DNA from: Collinsella sp. AM33-4BH
Lineage (GTDB): Bacteria; Actinomycetota; Coriobacteriia; Coriobacteriales; Coriobacteriaceae
Assembly (NCBI RefSeq): GCF_003469205.1
Contig: NZ_QSIN01000006.1
Span: 3,964-67,963 of the forward strand
Direction of reading: 5' to 3'
DNA length: 64,000 nucleotides
Both the position numbers and the translations under genes were made by a program. Of this stretch, positions 13,014 to 22,376 are shown one piece after another. Position 1 is the first letter of the stretch. Every line of letters starts with the position of its first letter. A model generated the notes under the pieces. It saw nothing but the letters and a program-made list of their open reading frames with translations, was not told the DNA's origin and searched no databases.

Positions 13014-15317
13014 ATGCCGCAGGAAGAACCAAAGTCCGGCGCTCACTTTGCAAAAGGGTCGGCTCCTCAGGCGCCCGCGCCCGAGGCCGCTTCGATCGAT
13101 AGCGAGATTCGAAACGCCTGGTCTGCTGCCGCTGACCCGGGCGAGACGGCCGTGTACTTGCGTGCCGCCGGTGCCGGCACGGCGCTTCCCCGTACGGTTC
13201 TTTCTTCGGCTCGTCCCGATGAGACGGCTGTCTTTTTGGCCGCCGCTCAATCGAGCGCCAGCGTGATGCCGACCGCCTCTGAGGCTCCTCGTGCGCCGCG
13301 TCCCGATGAGACGGCGGTGTTTTTGATGGCGGCCCAGGGAAAGAGCACGCCGCAGAGCGCTCCTGCCGCTCGTTCCGCCAAACCCGCGGCTCATGATGAT
13401 GGCGAACCGCTTCTTTCGGATGACGAATGGTCGCCGCTTGGTTCGACCGATCCCATCGAGGGCGTGGCCATCGACGGTGATGACGACTGGGATCCTCTGT
13501 CGTTTTCTGCCCGAACCGTCGCCGCCAAAGAAGTTGACACGGTGTTTGGCGACCACGCCATATTCGATGATGATGCCGTATCCGGTAACAACATGCCGAA
13601 CAGCGATGACGCCGCACCTGCTGATGACGCCGTTTTGGTTGACGATCCCTTTGCTATGACCGGCTCCTTTGCCCTCGTGGACGATTTGCTGCCACAAGAT
13701 GAGGTTCATGAGGACTCTCAGGACGACGTAGACGATATGGGTTCGTCGGACTACTCCACGGTTGGTCGTTCTGCTGGCCTCATGACCGTGCTGACCATCG
13801 TGTCGCGCGTCACCGGGTTTATCCGCACGTGGGCCATGGCGGCCGCCATCGGCATGTCGCTGCTCTCGTCCTCCTATCAGGTTGCCAACAACCTGCCCAA
13901 CATGCTCTACGAGCTCGTGATGGGCGGCATGCTCGTTACGGCGTTTTTGCCGGTGTATATGGGCGTGAGGCGCGAGCAGGGCCGCGAGGCATCGAACGAG
14001 TATGTCGGCAACCTGCTCGGTATTCTGCTTCTGCTGCTGGGCGGCATCTCGCTGCTGGGCACCGTGTTTGCTCCCGGCTTTATTTGGACGCAGTCGTTCC
14101 TTTCGGGCAATGGCGGCAGCATGGATACCGCTGCGTTCATGTTCCGCTTCTTTGCTATCCAAATTCTGTTTTATGGCTTGGGCTCGGTGTTCTCGGGCGT
14201 TCTCAACGCACACCGCGACTACTTCTGGTCGACGTTTGCCCCGGTTCTCAACAATGTCATCGTCATCGCCAGCTTTATGGGCTTTGCTCCCGTGTCTGCA
14301 CAATTTGGCGAGCAGGCCGGTATTATCTTGATCGCAGCTGGCACGACCCTCGGCGTCTTTGTCCAGATGGCCTGCCAGATTCCCGCGCTTGGCAAGCATG
14401 GCGTGCATCCTCATATCCATATCGACTTTAAGGACCCCGCGCTGCGACAGACGATTGCGCTTGGTATCCCGACGCTGCTCGCCACGGTATGCATGTTTGT
14501 CTCGACCTCCATTACCAATGCCGCCGCGCTGGTGGTGCAGCCCGAGACCGGCCCTTCCGTCATCGCCTATGCGCGCCTGTGGTACACGCTGCCCTACGCG
14601 CTGATTGCCGCCTCGCTTTCGACGGCGCTCTATACCGAGCTCTCTCACGACGCACAGGAGAAGGATTACGACAGCGTCCGCACGGGCATTTCGCGCGGTG
14701 TCGCCCAGATGCTCTTCTTCCTGATTCCGTTTGCACTGTATCTGATCGTCTTCGCCCGTCCGCTCAACATGATCTACTGCGCCGGCAAGTTCGATGAATC
14801 CGGCGTGGCGCTGGTGTCGGAGTTCCTTATCTATCTGGCACTTTCCTTGCCGCTCTACGGCGTGGTCGTGCTGATGCAGAAGAGCTTCTCGGCCCTGCTC
14901 GATATGAAACCTTATAGCCGCTATTGCCTGTACTCCGCTATCGGTCAGGCCGGTTCGGTGCTGCTGTTTGGCGTGGTGCTGGGCTACGGTATGCCGGCAA
15001 TTGCGCTTTCGTACGTCGTTGACTACGTTGTCTTGGTCGGATGCTCACTGTGGTGGCTGCGCCGTCGCCTGCATGGCCTTCAGGTCAAGTCTATCCTGCA
15101 CGGCGGTTTCTTCGGCCTATTGTTCGGTGTCTTGGGTGCTGCCGCGGGCGCCGGCGTCATGTGGGCACTCGAGCACTTTGTCGGAGTGCTTGGCAGCTCG
15201 ATCCTAATTACCCTGGGCTACGTTTGTGTTGCAGGCGTCGTCTCGCTCGCTGTAACTTTTGGCCTTGCCTTCGTCTTTAAGATGCCCGAGGTCTCGGCGC
15301 TGCTTCGTCGCAAGTAG
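13014..15317 (+). CDS. murJ: lipid II flippase MurJ with acidic N-terminal extension
   Basis: MurJ/MviN moves lipid II across the membrane for peptidoglycan synthesis. The membrane domain starts near residue 250 (SAGLMTVLTIVSRVTGFIRT) and has the MurJ pattern of about 14 helices, with NNLPNMLYELV and the conserved loop residues. Ahead of it lie about 245 residues with no helices, which most bacterial MurJ proteins lack. This extension holds three copies of a short repeat: GETAVYLRAA (43-52), DETAVFLAAA (69-78) and DETAVFLMAA (98-107). An Asp/Glu-rich stretch follows (about 120-245). The threonine in each repeat (Thr45, 71, 100) is a possible phosphorylation site (inference). Cotranscribed with ybaK and abutting uvrC. 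Confidence 0.93.
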   Translation: MPQEEPKSGAHFAKGSAPQAPAPEAASIDSEIRNAWSAAADPGETAVYLRAAGAGTALPRTVLSSARPDETAVFLAAAQSSASVMPTASEAPRAPRPDETAVFLMAAQGKSTPQSAPAARSAKPAAHDDGEPLLSDDEWSPLGSTDPIEGVAIDGDDDWDPLSFSARTVAAKEVDTVFGDHAIFDDDAVSGNNMPNSDDAAPADDAVLVDDPFAMTGSFALVDDLLPQDEVHEDSQDDVDDMGSSDYSTVGRSAGLMTVLTIVSRVTGFIRTWAMAAAIGMSLLSSSYQVANNLPNMLYELVMGGMLVTAFLPVYMGVRREQGREASNEYVGNLLGILLLLLGGISLLGTVFAPGFIWTQSFLSGNGGSMDTAAFMFRFFAIQILFYGLGSVFSGVLNAHRDYFWSTFAPVLNNVIVIASFMGFAPVSAQFGEQAGIILIAAGTTLGVFVQMACQIPALGKHGVHPHIHIDFKDPALRQTIALGIPTLLATVCMFVSTSITNAAALVVQPETGPSVIAYARLWYTLPYALIAASLSTALYTELSHDAQEKDYDSVRTGISRGVAQMLFFLIPFALYLIVFARPLNMIYCAGKFDESGVALVSEFLIYLALSLPLYGVVVLMQKSFSALLDMKPYSRYCLYSAIGQAGSVLLFGVVLGYGMPAIALSYVVDYVVLVGCSLWWLRRRLHGLQVKSILHGGFFGLLFGVLGAAAGAGVMWALEHFVGVLGSSILITLGYVCVAGVVSLAVTFGLAFVFKMPEVSALLRRK

Positions 15318-17264
15318 GTGCGCGTGGCAGGTCACGAAAACATTCCAACACTTGCCGAACAGGTTTCGCGCGTTCCCACGCAACCCGGCTGCTACCTTTG
15401 GAAAGATGCCAAGGGCGATGTCATCTATGTGGGCAAGGCAAAAAATTTGCGTGCCCGTATGCGTCAATACGTGACGCTGCAGGACGAGCGCCAAAAGATC
15501 CCGCTCATGATGCAGCTGGTGGCGAGCTTTGACTATATCGTGGTGGAGACCGAGCACGAGGCATTGGTGCTCGAGCGCAATCTGATTGGCCAGTACCATC
15601 CGTACTTTAACGTCGATCTCAAAGACGATAAAAGCTATCCCTTTATCGCCATCACCAAGGGCGATTTGTTTCCGGCAATCAAATACACGCGAGAGCGTCA
15701 TAAACCGGGAACGCGCTATTTTGGCCCCTATACCGATAGCCGCGCGGCGCGTGAGACCATCGATACGCTACGCAAGGTTATTCCTATTTGCTCGGCATCC
15801 TGTGCGGAATGGCGCCGCTGCCGCCGCATCGTCGAATCTCATAAGGGCGAAGAAGACATCGTCAATATGATTTGCGCGCAAAACGGGCGTCCCTGCTTTG
15901 ACTACCATGTCGGGCGCGGGCCGGGCGCATGCGTCGGCGCGATTTCCCCTGCCGACTATGCCAAGAACGTCAAGCGTGTCGAACGTTTCTTGTCGGGTCA
16001 TCGCAAGGATGTCGTCGACGAGCTTACGTCCGAGATGACGGAGGCAGCCGAGACACTCGATTTTGAGCGTGCGGCGCGCGTCAAGCGTCGCCTGGAAGTC
16101 ATTAGGGGTCTGGACGATCGCCAACAGGTCGTTTTTCCATCAAGCGTCGATATCGACGTCATCGGCTTCTATCGCGAAGAGACTATCTCTGCCGCCTGTG
16201 TCTTTGTCGTTCGTGAGGGCCGAACGGTTCGAACTTGTGAGTTCATCCTCGATAAAGGCCTGGACGTCGACGAGGAAGAGCTTCAATCGGGCTTTCTTAA
16301 GCGCTATTACGACGAGACGGCTGATATTCCAGCCGAGATCAATCTCTCTGTCGAGCTTGAGGATGCCGAAGCGTTGGGGGAGTGGCTTGCGGGCAAGCGC
16401 GAGCGCTCTTGCCATCTCCATAGGCCGCAGCGCGGCGAAAAGCACCGCCTGCTCGATATGGCTTCCAAAAATGCGCGTCATGCCCTCATGCGCTACATGA
16501 TGCGCACGGGGTATGCTGACGATCGCACCAATCAGGCGCTTCTGGAGCTCGAAAGTGCTCTGGCGCTGCCTGCGCCGCCGTTGCGCATCGAGTGCTTCGA
16601 TATCTCGACGTTGCACGGTACCTTTACCGTCGCTTCGATGGTGGTATTTACCAACGGCCGTGCCGACAAGGGCCAGTATCGTCGCTTTAAAATTCAGGCC
16701 GAATTGGACGAGGCGAACGACTTCGTGTCGATGTCCGAGGTTCTGGGGCGTCGTTATGCTCCCGAACGCATGGCGGACGAGCGCTTTGGCTCGCGCCCCG
16801 ATTTGCTCGTTGTTGATGGCGGCAAGCCGCAATTGACCGCTGCAATTAAGCAACTTGAGGCACTCGGCCTCGATATACCAGTTTGTGGCTTGGCAAAGGC
16901 CGATGAGGAGGTTTTCGTGCCGTGGGACGAGACTCCCGTCGTGCTGCCGACCGGCTCCGCTTCGCTTTATCTGATCAAGCAGGTTCGCGATGAATCCCAC
17001 CGATTTGCGATTACGTTCCACCGCGAGTTGCGCGATAAGGCTATGACGGTTTCGGTGCTTGACGACGTTCCAGGCGTGGGGCCCACCAGAAAACGTGCAA
17101 TTATGCGCCATTTTGGCTCGATGAAGCGTTTGCGCGCGGCCAGCGAGCAGGAGATTGCAGAAGTTCGAGGCGTTCCGGCCGATGTCGCCAAAGCGGTCCA
17201 CGAGGCACTTGTTGCATGGAATGCCGAGCGCGCCCAGGCATCGGCCAACCGTTCCGAAAGCTAA
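15318..17264 (+). CDS. uvrC: excinuclease ABC subunit C
   Basis: Dual endonuclease of nucleotide excision repair that cuts on both sides of the lesion. The 648-residue protein has the GIY-YIG nuclease domain (about 15-95, with GCYLW and VIYVGKAKNLRARM), a UVR domain (TLDFERAARVKRRL, about 220-240) that binds UvrB, the RNase H-like nuclease domain (RIECFDIS...HGT, near 430; VVDGGKPQL near 500), and C-terminal helix-hairpin-helix motifs (VPGVGPTRKRAIMRHF, near 590). The start is a GTG immediately after the murJ stop; a second GTG six bases on (15324) is equally possible, and neither has a strong ribosome site, which suggests coupling to murJ. Confidence 0.97.
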   Translation: MRVAGHENIPTLAEQVSRVPTQPGCYLWKDAKGDVIYVGKAKNLRARMRQYVTLQDERQKIPLMMQLVASFDYIVVETEHEALVLERNLIGQYHPYFNVDLKDDKSYPFIAITKGDLFPAIKYTRERHKPGTRYFGPYTDSRAARETIDTLRKVIPICSASCAEWRRCRRIVESHKGEEDIVNMICAQNGRPCFDYHVGRGPGACVGAISPADYAKNVKRVERFLSGHRKDVVDELTSEMTEAAETLDFERAARVKRRLEVIRGLDDRQQVVFPSSVDIDVIGFYREETISAACVFVVREGRTVRTCEFILDKGLDVDEEELQSGFLKRYYDETADIPAEINLSVELEDAEALGEWLAGKRERSCHLHRPQRGEKHRLLDMASKNARHALMRYMMRTGYADDRTNQALLELESALALPAPPLRIECFDISTLHGTFTVASMVVFTNGRADKGQYRRFKIQAELDEANDFVSMSEVLGRRYAPERMADERFGSRPDLLVVDGGKPQLTAAIKQLEALGLDIPVCGLAKADEEVFVPWDETPVVLPTGSASLYLIKQVRDESHRFAITFHRELRDKAMTVSVLDDVPGVGPTRKRAIMRHFGSMKRLRAASEQEIAEVRGVPADVAKAVHEALVAWNAERAQASANRSES

Positions 17265-17629
17265 ACGCGCTTCTAAACAACTGATATACATGATTGGCCG
17301 ATTTTCAATCATTTGTTTCGCGGCGATTACCTGCCGATTTCGGGTTTTATTAACGCTAAAACGTTTGACTCGACATGGTGAATAACACTGCTATCCTGCG
17401 GGTTGACGAAGACTGATATCTCACCTCGTCGATACATACTGTCTGTCGAATCATTTGTCAATGAATTCGGTGAACGGTAGTAAATACCGTTCAAGCGTAT
17501 GTATGTATCGGTCGCCGAGTGCGGCACCTCAGTTGGGTTTGTCGGTAGGTAAGGTATATATCGTCCGCAAGTTGCGCGGGGGCAAGTCTAGGTGCTCCCG
17601 GGTAAGATTCTCTATTGATAGGAGAAGAC
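17265..17629 (+). promoter_or_regulatory. regulatory region upstream of the sialic-acid cluster
   Basis: This 365-bp gap holds a weak terminator for uvrC (ATGATTG 17290-17296 with CAATCAT 17306-17312, then TTTGTTT), an AAACGTTT core at 17359-17366, and a perfect 9-bp inverted repeat at 17471-17493. A ribosome site AGGAG lies at 17620-17624. A TTGTCA at 17455-17460 with TAGTAA 17 bp later could be a promoter overlapping the inverted repeat, but it is weak. Confidence 0.5.
17471..17493. promoter_or_regulatory. perfect inverted repeat, candidate operator
   Basis: TGAACGGTA, a 5-base spacer (GTAAA), then TACCGTTCA: a perfect 9-bp inverted repeat of the size bound by dimeric regulators such as GntR-type proteins. 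It lies about 140 bp before the first gene of the putative sialic-acid cluster. No regulator gene is adjacent. Confidence 0.6.
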
Positions 17630-19243
17630 ATGGCCATCATCAACAAGGGTATGTCCAGGCGTTCGTTCCTCGGCCTCACCGGCAGCGTCGCTGCTGTCGC
17701 AGGGCTTGGTCTCACCGGCTGCGGTGGCAGCTCTAGCGACGAGGGTTCCGCTTCCGGTTCCGCCGATTCCGCCAACCGTGGCGGCGGCGTGATCACCGCT
17801 GGTTCCGCTTACGCTCCGTCCAGCTTCGACCCCGCCAGCACCGGCTCCGCTGTGGGCCTGGGTGCTAACTGGCACGTCGTCGAGGGCCTCTACGGCATCG
17901 ATTACCACGACTACAGCACCTTCAACGAGCTCGCCACCGACGATCCCAAGTCTGTGGACGACACCACTTTCGAGGTCACCATCCGCAAGGGCGCCAAGTT
18001 CTCCGATGGCACCGAGGTCACCGCTGACGACGTCGTCGCTTCCTACACTGCTTGCGCCGCTTCCGCTACCTATGCTCCGTTCTTCCAGCCCTTCGAGTCC
18101 ATCGAGGCCAAGGACGCCAGCACCGTGACGGTCAAGACCAAGGTCCCCAACTTCTCCCTGCTCAAGGATCGTCTGGCCATCGTCCGCGTTACCCCGGCCA
18201 CCCAGACCGAGGAGGATCGCGCCAAGCAGCCGATCGGATCCGGCCCCTGGATGTACGACTCTATCTCCGATACCGAGATCACCCTGGTTCCCAACCCCGA
18301 GTACAACGGTGAGTATGCTGCCGAGGATAAGAAGATCCAGTACAGCATCCTGACCGACCCCACCGCTCGCGTTACCGCTCAGCAGGAGGGCTCCACGCTC
18401 GTTATGGAGCTTGTTACCGCTGACGCCGTCGACCAGCTCGAGAGCGCCGGCTGCAAGATCGATAACGTTCAGGGTTTCGGCACCCGCTTCATCATGTTCA
18501 ACGTCGCCAAGGAGCCTTGGAACAACGTCAAGGTCCGTCAGGCTGTCATGTATGCGCTCGACACCGAGAAGATGGTCAGCAACACTTTCGCCGGCCTTGC
18601 CACCGCTGCCAGCTGCTACCTGCCCAAGAGCTTCACCAACTATCATGAGGCTTCCACGGTGTACAAGACCGACGCCAAGAAGGCTAAGAAGCTCATTGAG
18701 GAGTCTGGCATCACCCCGGGTGCCATCACCCTGCGCACCACCGACAACGAGCAGATCAAGGGCATGGCCGCCCAGGTCAAGAATGACCTCGACGCTCTCG
18801 GCTTCGATGTGACCATCCAGACCGATACCTCGCCGGCCACCTACGCTGCCATCGACGGCGGCGAGGCCTACGATATCCTCCTTGCCCCTGGCGATCCTTC
18901 CTGCTTCGGCGCCGACCCCGACCTGCTGCTCAACTGGTGGTACGGCGACAACGTCTGGATGCAGACCCGTTGCCCGTGGAAGGAGTCCGCTGAGTGGCAG
19001 AAGCTCCACGGTCTCATGGACGAGGCTCTTGCCGCTGAGGGCGATGAGCAGCAGAAGAAGTGGAACGAGTGCTTCGACATCATTGCCGACAACGCCGTTC
19101 TGTACCCCGTTGTCCACGTCAAGACCGTCTCCGCTTCCTGGGACGATCCGTCCACTGCGCCCAACGGCGAGGCCCTCGATGGCTTCAAGGGCATCGGCAC
19201 GACGAGCATGTCCTTCAGGGGCGTTGCGACCGTCAAGGCGTAA
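17630..19243 (+). CDS. peptide-family ABC transporter substrate-binding lipoprotein (putative sialic acid)
   Basis: A 537-residue extracellular solute-binding protein of family 5 (OppA/DppA type). It starts with a twin-arginine signal (SRRSFLG, residues 9-15) and a lipobox LTGC near residue 30, so it is predicted to be a Tat-exported lipoprotein. The mature part has the family features FEVTIRKGAKFSDGTEVTADDV and VRQAVMYALDTEKM (each shorter than 25 residues and characteristic of this fold). The start at 17630 follows AGGAG. The genes behind it encode the permeases, ATPases, nanA, nanK and nanE, so the likely cargo is sialic acid, as for SatABCD-type importers of the same family; a peptide cargo cannot be excluded. 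Confidence 0.88.
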   Translation: MAIINKGMSRRSFLGLTGSVAAVAGLGLTGCGGSSSDEGSASGSADSANRGGGVITAGSAYAPSSFDPASTGSAVGLGANWHVVEGLYGIDYHDYSTFNELATDDPKSVDDTTFEVTIRKGAKFSDGTEVTADDVVASYTACAASATYAPFFQPFESIEAKDASTVTVKTKVPNFSLLKDRLAIVRVTPATQTEEDRAKQPIGSGPWMYDSISDTEITLVPNPEYNGEYAAEDKKIQYSILTDPTARVTAQQEGSTLVMELVTADAVDQLESAGCKIDNVQGFGTRFIMFNVAKEPWNNVKVRQAVMYALDTEKMVSNTFAGLATAASCYLPKSFTNYHEASTVYKTDAKKAKKLIEESGITPGAITLRTTDNEQIKGMAAQVKNDLDALGFDVTIQTDTSPATYAAIDGGEAYDILLAPGDPSCFGADPDLLLNWWYGDNVWMQTRCPWKESAEWQKLHGLMDEALAAEGDEQQKKWNECFDIIADNAVLYPVVHVKTVSASWDDPSTAPNGEALDGFKGIGTTSMSFRGVATVKA

Positions 19244-19306
19244 GACTCGCTTGAGTCTGTATGCAGGATGTCGGTCGTTGGGACCGTATCCTCATAGTTG
19301 AAACAA

Positions 19307-19340
19307 AGACCCGGGCGACCTCGATGTCGCTCGGGTCTTG
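19307..19340 (+). terminator. attenuating hairpin behind the binding-protein gene
   Basis: AGACCCGGGCGA (19307-19318) pairs with TCGCTCGGGTCT (19327-19338), followed by TGT. It sits between the binding-protein gene and the permease genes, the usual place for an attenuator or mRNA-stabilising hairpin that keeps the binding protein in excess. Confidence 0.65.
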
Positions 19341-19400
19341 TAATGAGTATCCGTACTCATATACCAGTTGGTCCTACCGACAAAAGAAAGGGGAGAGAAC

Positions 19401-20357
19401 GTGAACAACTTGCTACGTTTGATTGGAAGGCGTCTTGTGGCGCTGCCGATCATGGCATTGGGCGTCACCGTCCTGGTGTTCTTCCTTATGTCGTTCTCCA
19501 AGACCGACCCCGCCTACACGGCGTTGGGTGACGGTGCCTCGCCCGAGGCGGTTGCCGAGTACCATGAGAAGTATGGTCTGGACGACCCCTGGCCTGTGCG
19601 CTACGTGCGCTATATGGGCGATTTGATCCATGGCGACATGGGCACCTATGGTGCTGCTCGCAACTCCGTTGCCAAGCGCATCTCCACGGCCCTGCCCGTC
19701 ACGATGCAGCTGACCTTCATCGGCCTTGCCATCGGTGCGGTCGTTTCGTTTTTACTCGGCGTCATCGCGGCACTGTATCGCGACAAATGGCCGGACCAAG
19801 TGATCCGCGTCTTTTCCATCGCCGGCTTGGCAACCCCGTCGTTCTGGCTTGCCGTTCTGTTGATCCTGCTGTTCTCTTCCTACCTTAAGGTGCTTCCGGC
19901 ATCGGGTGCTCTGCCTCACTTCACCACGAATCCGGCTGGCTATCTGGGACGTATGATCATGCCCGCTATCGCCTTGGCATTTCCGCTGACGGGCCAGATG
20001 ACTCGTATCGTGCGTACCGCCATGGTCGAGGAGCTCGATAAGGATTATGTCCGTATGGCTCGCGGCGCCGGCGTTCCCGAGAAGGTCGTCGTCGGCATCA
20101 ACGTTCTTCGCAATGCGCTGATCACCCCGGTCACCACCCTCGGTCTTAAGATCGGTTACCTCATGGGCGGCGCCGTCGTCATCGAGGTTATCTTCAACCT
20201 CCCCGGCATGGGCACCGCGATTCTGCAGGGCGTTCAGGGCAACGAGGCGAACCTGGTTCAGGGCGTCGTTATCGTCGTTGCTCTTGCCTTCATCATCATC
20301 AACATCGTGGTTGACATGCTCTACCTGCTCATCAACCCGCGCATCAGGACGGTGTAG
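19401..20357 (+). CDS. ABC transporter permease, DppB type
   Basis: A 318-residue inner-membrane permease with six predicted helices (first at about 10-32: VALPIMALGVTVLVFFLM). The binding-protein-dependent transport loop with the EAA-like motif is VRMARGAGVPEKVV near residues 215-230, the point where the ATPase docks. The GTG at 19401 is chosen because AGGGGAG lies just upstream; the longer in-frame form starting at 19368 overlaps the attenuator region and has no ribosome site. It pairs with the permease half of the next, fused gene to form the membrane channel of the putative sialic-acid importer. Confidence 0.9.
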   Translation: MNNLLRLIGRRLVALPIMALGVTVLVFFLMSFSKTDPAYTALGDGASPEAVAEYHEKYGLDDPWPVRYVRYMGDLIHGDMGTYGAARNSVAKRISTALPVTMQLTFIGLAIGAVVSFLLGVIAALYRDKWPDQVIRVFSIAGLATPSFWLAVLLILLFSSYLKVLPASGALPHFTTNPAGYLGRMIMPAIALAFPLTGQMTRIVRTAMVEELDKDYVRMARGAGVPEKVVVGINVLRNALITPVTTLGLKIGYLMGGAVVIEVIFNLPGMGTAILQGVQGNEANLVQGVVIVVALAFIIINIVVDMLYLLINPRIRTV

Positions 20358-20360
20358 ATT

Positions 20361-22376
20361 ATGGTAAAGATTCGAGAGAAGCAAACCGAGCAGCTCGAGA
20401 AGGCTGCCTCCAAGGGGCTCAAGCTCGGTGGCTGGAAGAAGATGACGCTGTCTTCTAAGATTGCCGCCGTCGTGTTGGTGCTGGTCGCCCTGACTGCGAT
20501 TCTGGCGCCCCTTCTTGCCCCCTATAGCCCGGTCGAGATTTTTACGGCTCGCCAGGCTCCCGGCAACGGATTTATCTTCGGTACCGACGATAAGGGTCGC
20601 GACATTCTGTCGCGCATGCTCTACGGTGGTCGTTACTCGCTGATTATCGGCTTTGGCGCCACTGCCATGGCTCTGGTCTGCGGCTCGGTCGTGGGCGCCC
20701 TTGCGGCGGTTTCGCGCAAGGCCGTTTCCGAGACGATCATGCGTATCCTGGACATCATCATGTCCATCCCGGGCATCGCCCTCGCGGCCGTCTTCGTCTC
20801 CATCCTGGGCAACTCCGTGCCGTCGATCATCTTTGCCATCGGCTTTATGTACACTCCGCAGATTGCCCGTATCGTGCGCGCCAACATCGTGTCCGAGTAC
20901 GGCGAGGACTATGTCCGCGCGGTCATCGTTTCCGGCGCCAAGGCTCCGTGGATTTTGATCAAGCATGTTCTGCGTAACTGCATCGCCCCGATCATGGTCT
21001 TCACCGTTACCCTGGTCGCCGACGCCATCATCTTCGAGGCCTCGCTGACCTTCATCGGCGCTGGTATCCAGGAGCCCACCGCTACCTGGGGCAACATCCT
21101 CGCCGACGCCCGCGGCGGCGTGCTCGCCGGCCGTTGGTGGCAGGCGCTGTTCCCGGGCCTGGCCATCATGATCACCTGCCTGGCGCTCAACATCCTCTCC
21201 GAGGGCATTACCGACGCCATGGCCGCTGCTCCCTCCGCCGCCCTGGATCCGACCGATTCCTCCAAGCGTCGCGAGGCCGACCTGCTGGTCTCCGACCCCG
21301 TTCGCGCCTACAAGGAGCAGGCCCAGTCCCTCTCCGCTCGCCTTGGCGCCCTGCGCGATGTCGAGCTCAAGCGTGACGATCGCCATGTGCCCGACGAGTC
21401 TGTCGAACCGATCCTTTCGGTCCGCGATTTCTGCATCCAGTTTGAGCATCACGGCGATATCAACGTCGTCGACCATGTCAACTTTGACGTCCGTCCTGGT
21501 CAGACCATGGGCCTGGTGGGCGAGTCCGGTTGCGGTAAGTCCATCACCACGCTGGCCATCATGGGCCTGACCGACGACGATGAGCACCTTTCCGGCGAGG
21601 TCCTCTGGGAGGGCCGCGACCTGCTCAAGATGAGCAAGAAGGAGTGGTTCGGCCTGCGCGGTACCGATATCGCTATGGTCTATCAGGACGCCCTGTCCTC
21701 GCTCAACCCCTCCATGCTCATCTCTGCCCAGATGAAGCAGCTCACCAAGCGCGGCGGCACCCGCAGCGCCGAGGAACTCCTGGAGCTCGTGGGCCTCGAC
21801 CCCAAGCGTACGCTCGAGAGCTACCCGCATGAGCTTTCCGGTGGCCAGCGTCAGCGTGTCCTGATCGCTATGGCCCTTACCCGCGACCCCAAGCTGGTCA
21901 TCTGCGACGAGCCCACGACCGCTCTGGACGTTACCGTCCAGAAGCAGGTCATCAAGCTGCTCAACGACCTTCAGGCCAAGCTCGGCTTTGCCATGATCTT
22001 CGTCTCGCATGACCTGGCGCTGGTCGCCGAGGTCGCCCATAACATCACGGTGATGTACGCCGGTCAGGTTATCGAGCAGGCGCCCACCAAGGAGCTGCTC
22101 ACCAACCCGATCCACGAGTACACCCGCGGTCTTCTGGGTTCCGTTCTGTCCATCGAGAGCGGTTCGGGCCGCCTGCACCAGGTGCCCGGCGCCGTTCCGA
22201 GCCCGCGCGATTTCCCCAAGGGCGATCGCTTCGCGCCCCGCTCGAGCCATCCGCGTATTGGCCTGGACACCCGTCCGGTCTTCAAGCGCGTGCCCGGCAC
22301 CGAGCACTTCTATTCCGAGCTCCCCGACGAGGTGCTCAAGGCAAATGGTTTGACCCCTCACGCGGAGGTGATGTAG
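20361..22376 (+). CDS. fused ABC permease (DppC-like) and ATPase (DppD-like)
   Basis: A 671-residue fusion. Residues 1-300 are a DppC-type permease (helix at about 35-57, then the FGTDDKGRDILSRMLYGGRYS segment typical of DppC, and an EAA-like loop near 190). A hydrophilic linker of about 50 residues follows. Residues 350-671 form an ABC ATPase with Walker A GESGCGKS (about 386), signature LSGGQRQR (about 491) and CDEPTTALD. The C-terminal oligopeptide-type extension (PGAVPSPRDFPKGDRF) lacks the Cys-rich segment found in the second transporter of this window. The reading frame is open throughout, with no stop or frameshift at the junction. Fusion of permease and ATPase halves is uncommon for this family. 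Confidence 0.9.
   Translation: MVKIREKQTEQLEKAASKGLKLGGWKKMTLSSKIAAVVLVLVALTAILAPLLAPYSPVEIFTARQAPGNGFIFGTDDKGRDILSRMLYGGRYSLIIGFGATAMALVCGSVVGALAAVSRKAVSETIMRILDIIMSIPGIALAAVFVSILGNSVPSIIFAIGFMYTPQIARIVRANIVSEYGEDYVRAVIVSGAKAPWILIKHVLRNCIAPIMVFTVTLVADAIIFEASLTFIGAGIQEPTATWGNILADARGGVLAGRWWQALFPGLAIMITCLALNILSEGITDAMAAAPSAALDPTDSSKRREADLLVSDPVRAYKEQAQSLSARLGALRDVELKRDDRHVPDESVEPILSVRDFCIQFEHHGDINVVDHVNFDVRPGQTMGLVGESGCGKSITTLAIMGLTDDDEHLSGEVLWEGRDLLKMSKKEWFGLRGTDIAMVYQDALSSLNPSMLISAQMKQLTKRGGTRSAEELLELVGLDPKRTLESYPHELSGGQRQRVLIAMALTRDPKLVICDEPTTALDVTVQKQVIKLLNDLQAKLGFAMIFVSHDLALVAEVAHNITVMYAGQVIEQAPTKELLTNPIHEYTRGLLGSVLSIESGSGRLHQVPGAVPSPRDFPKGDRFAPRSSHPRIGLDTRPVFKRVPGTEHFYSELPDEVLKANGLTPHAEVM

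Noticed and set aside
17553..17558. GGTATA, the half-site of E. coli NanR, upstream of the sialic-acid cluster
   Set aside because: A single 6-base match without the tandem repeats NanR needs; likely chance.
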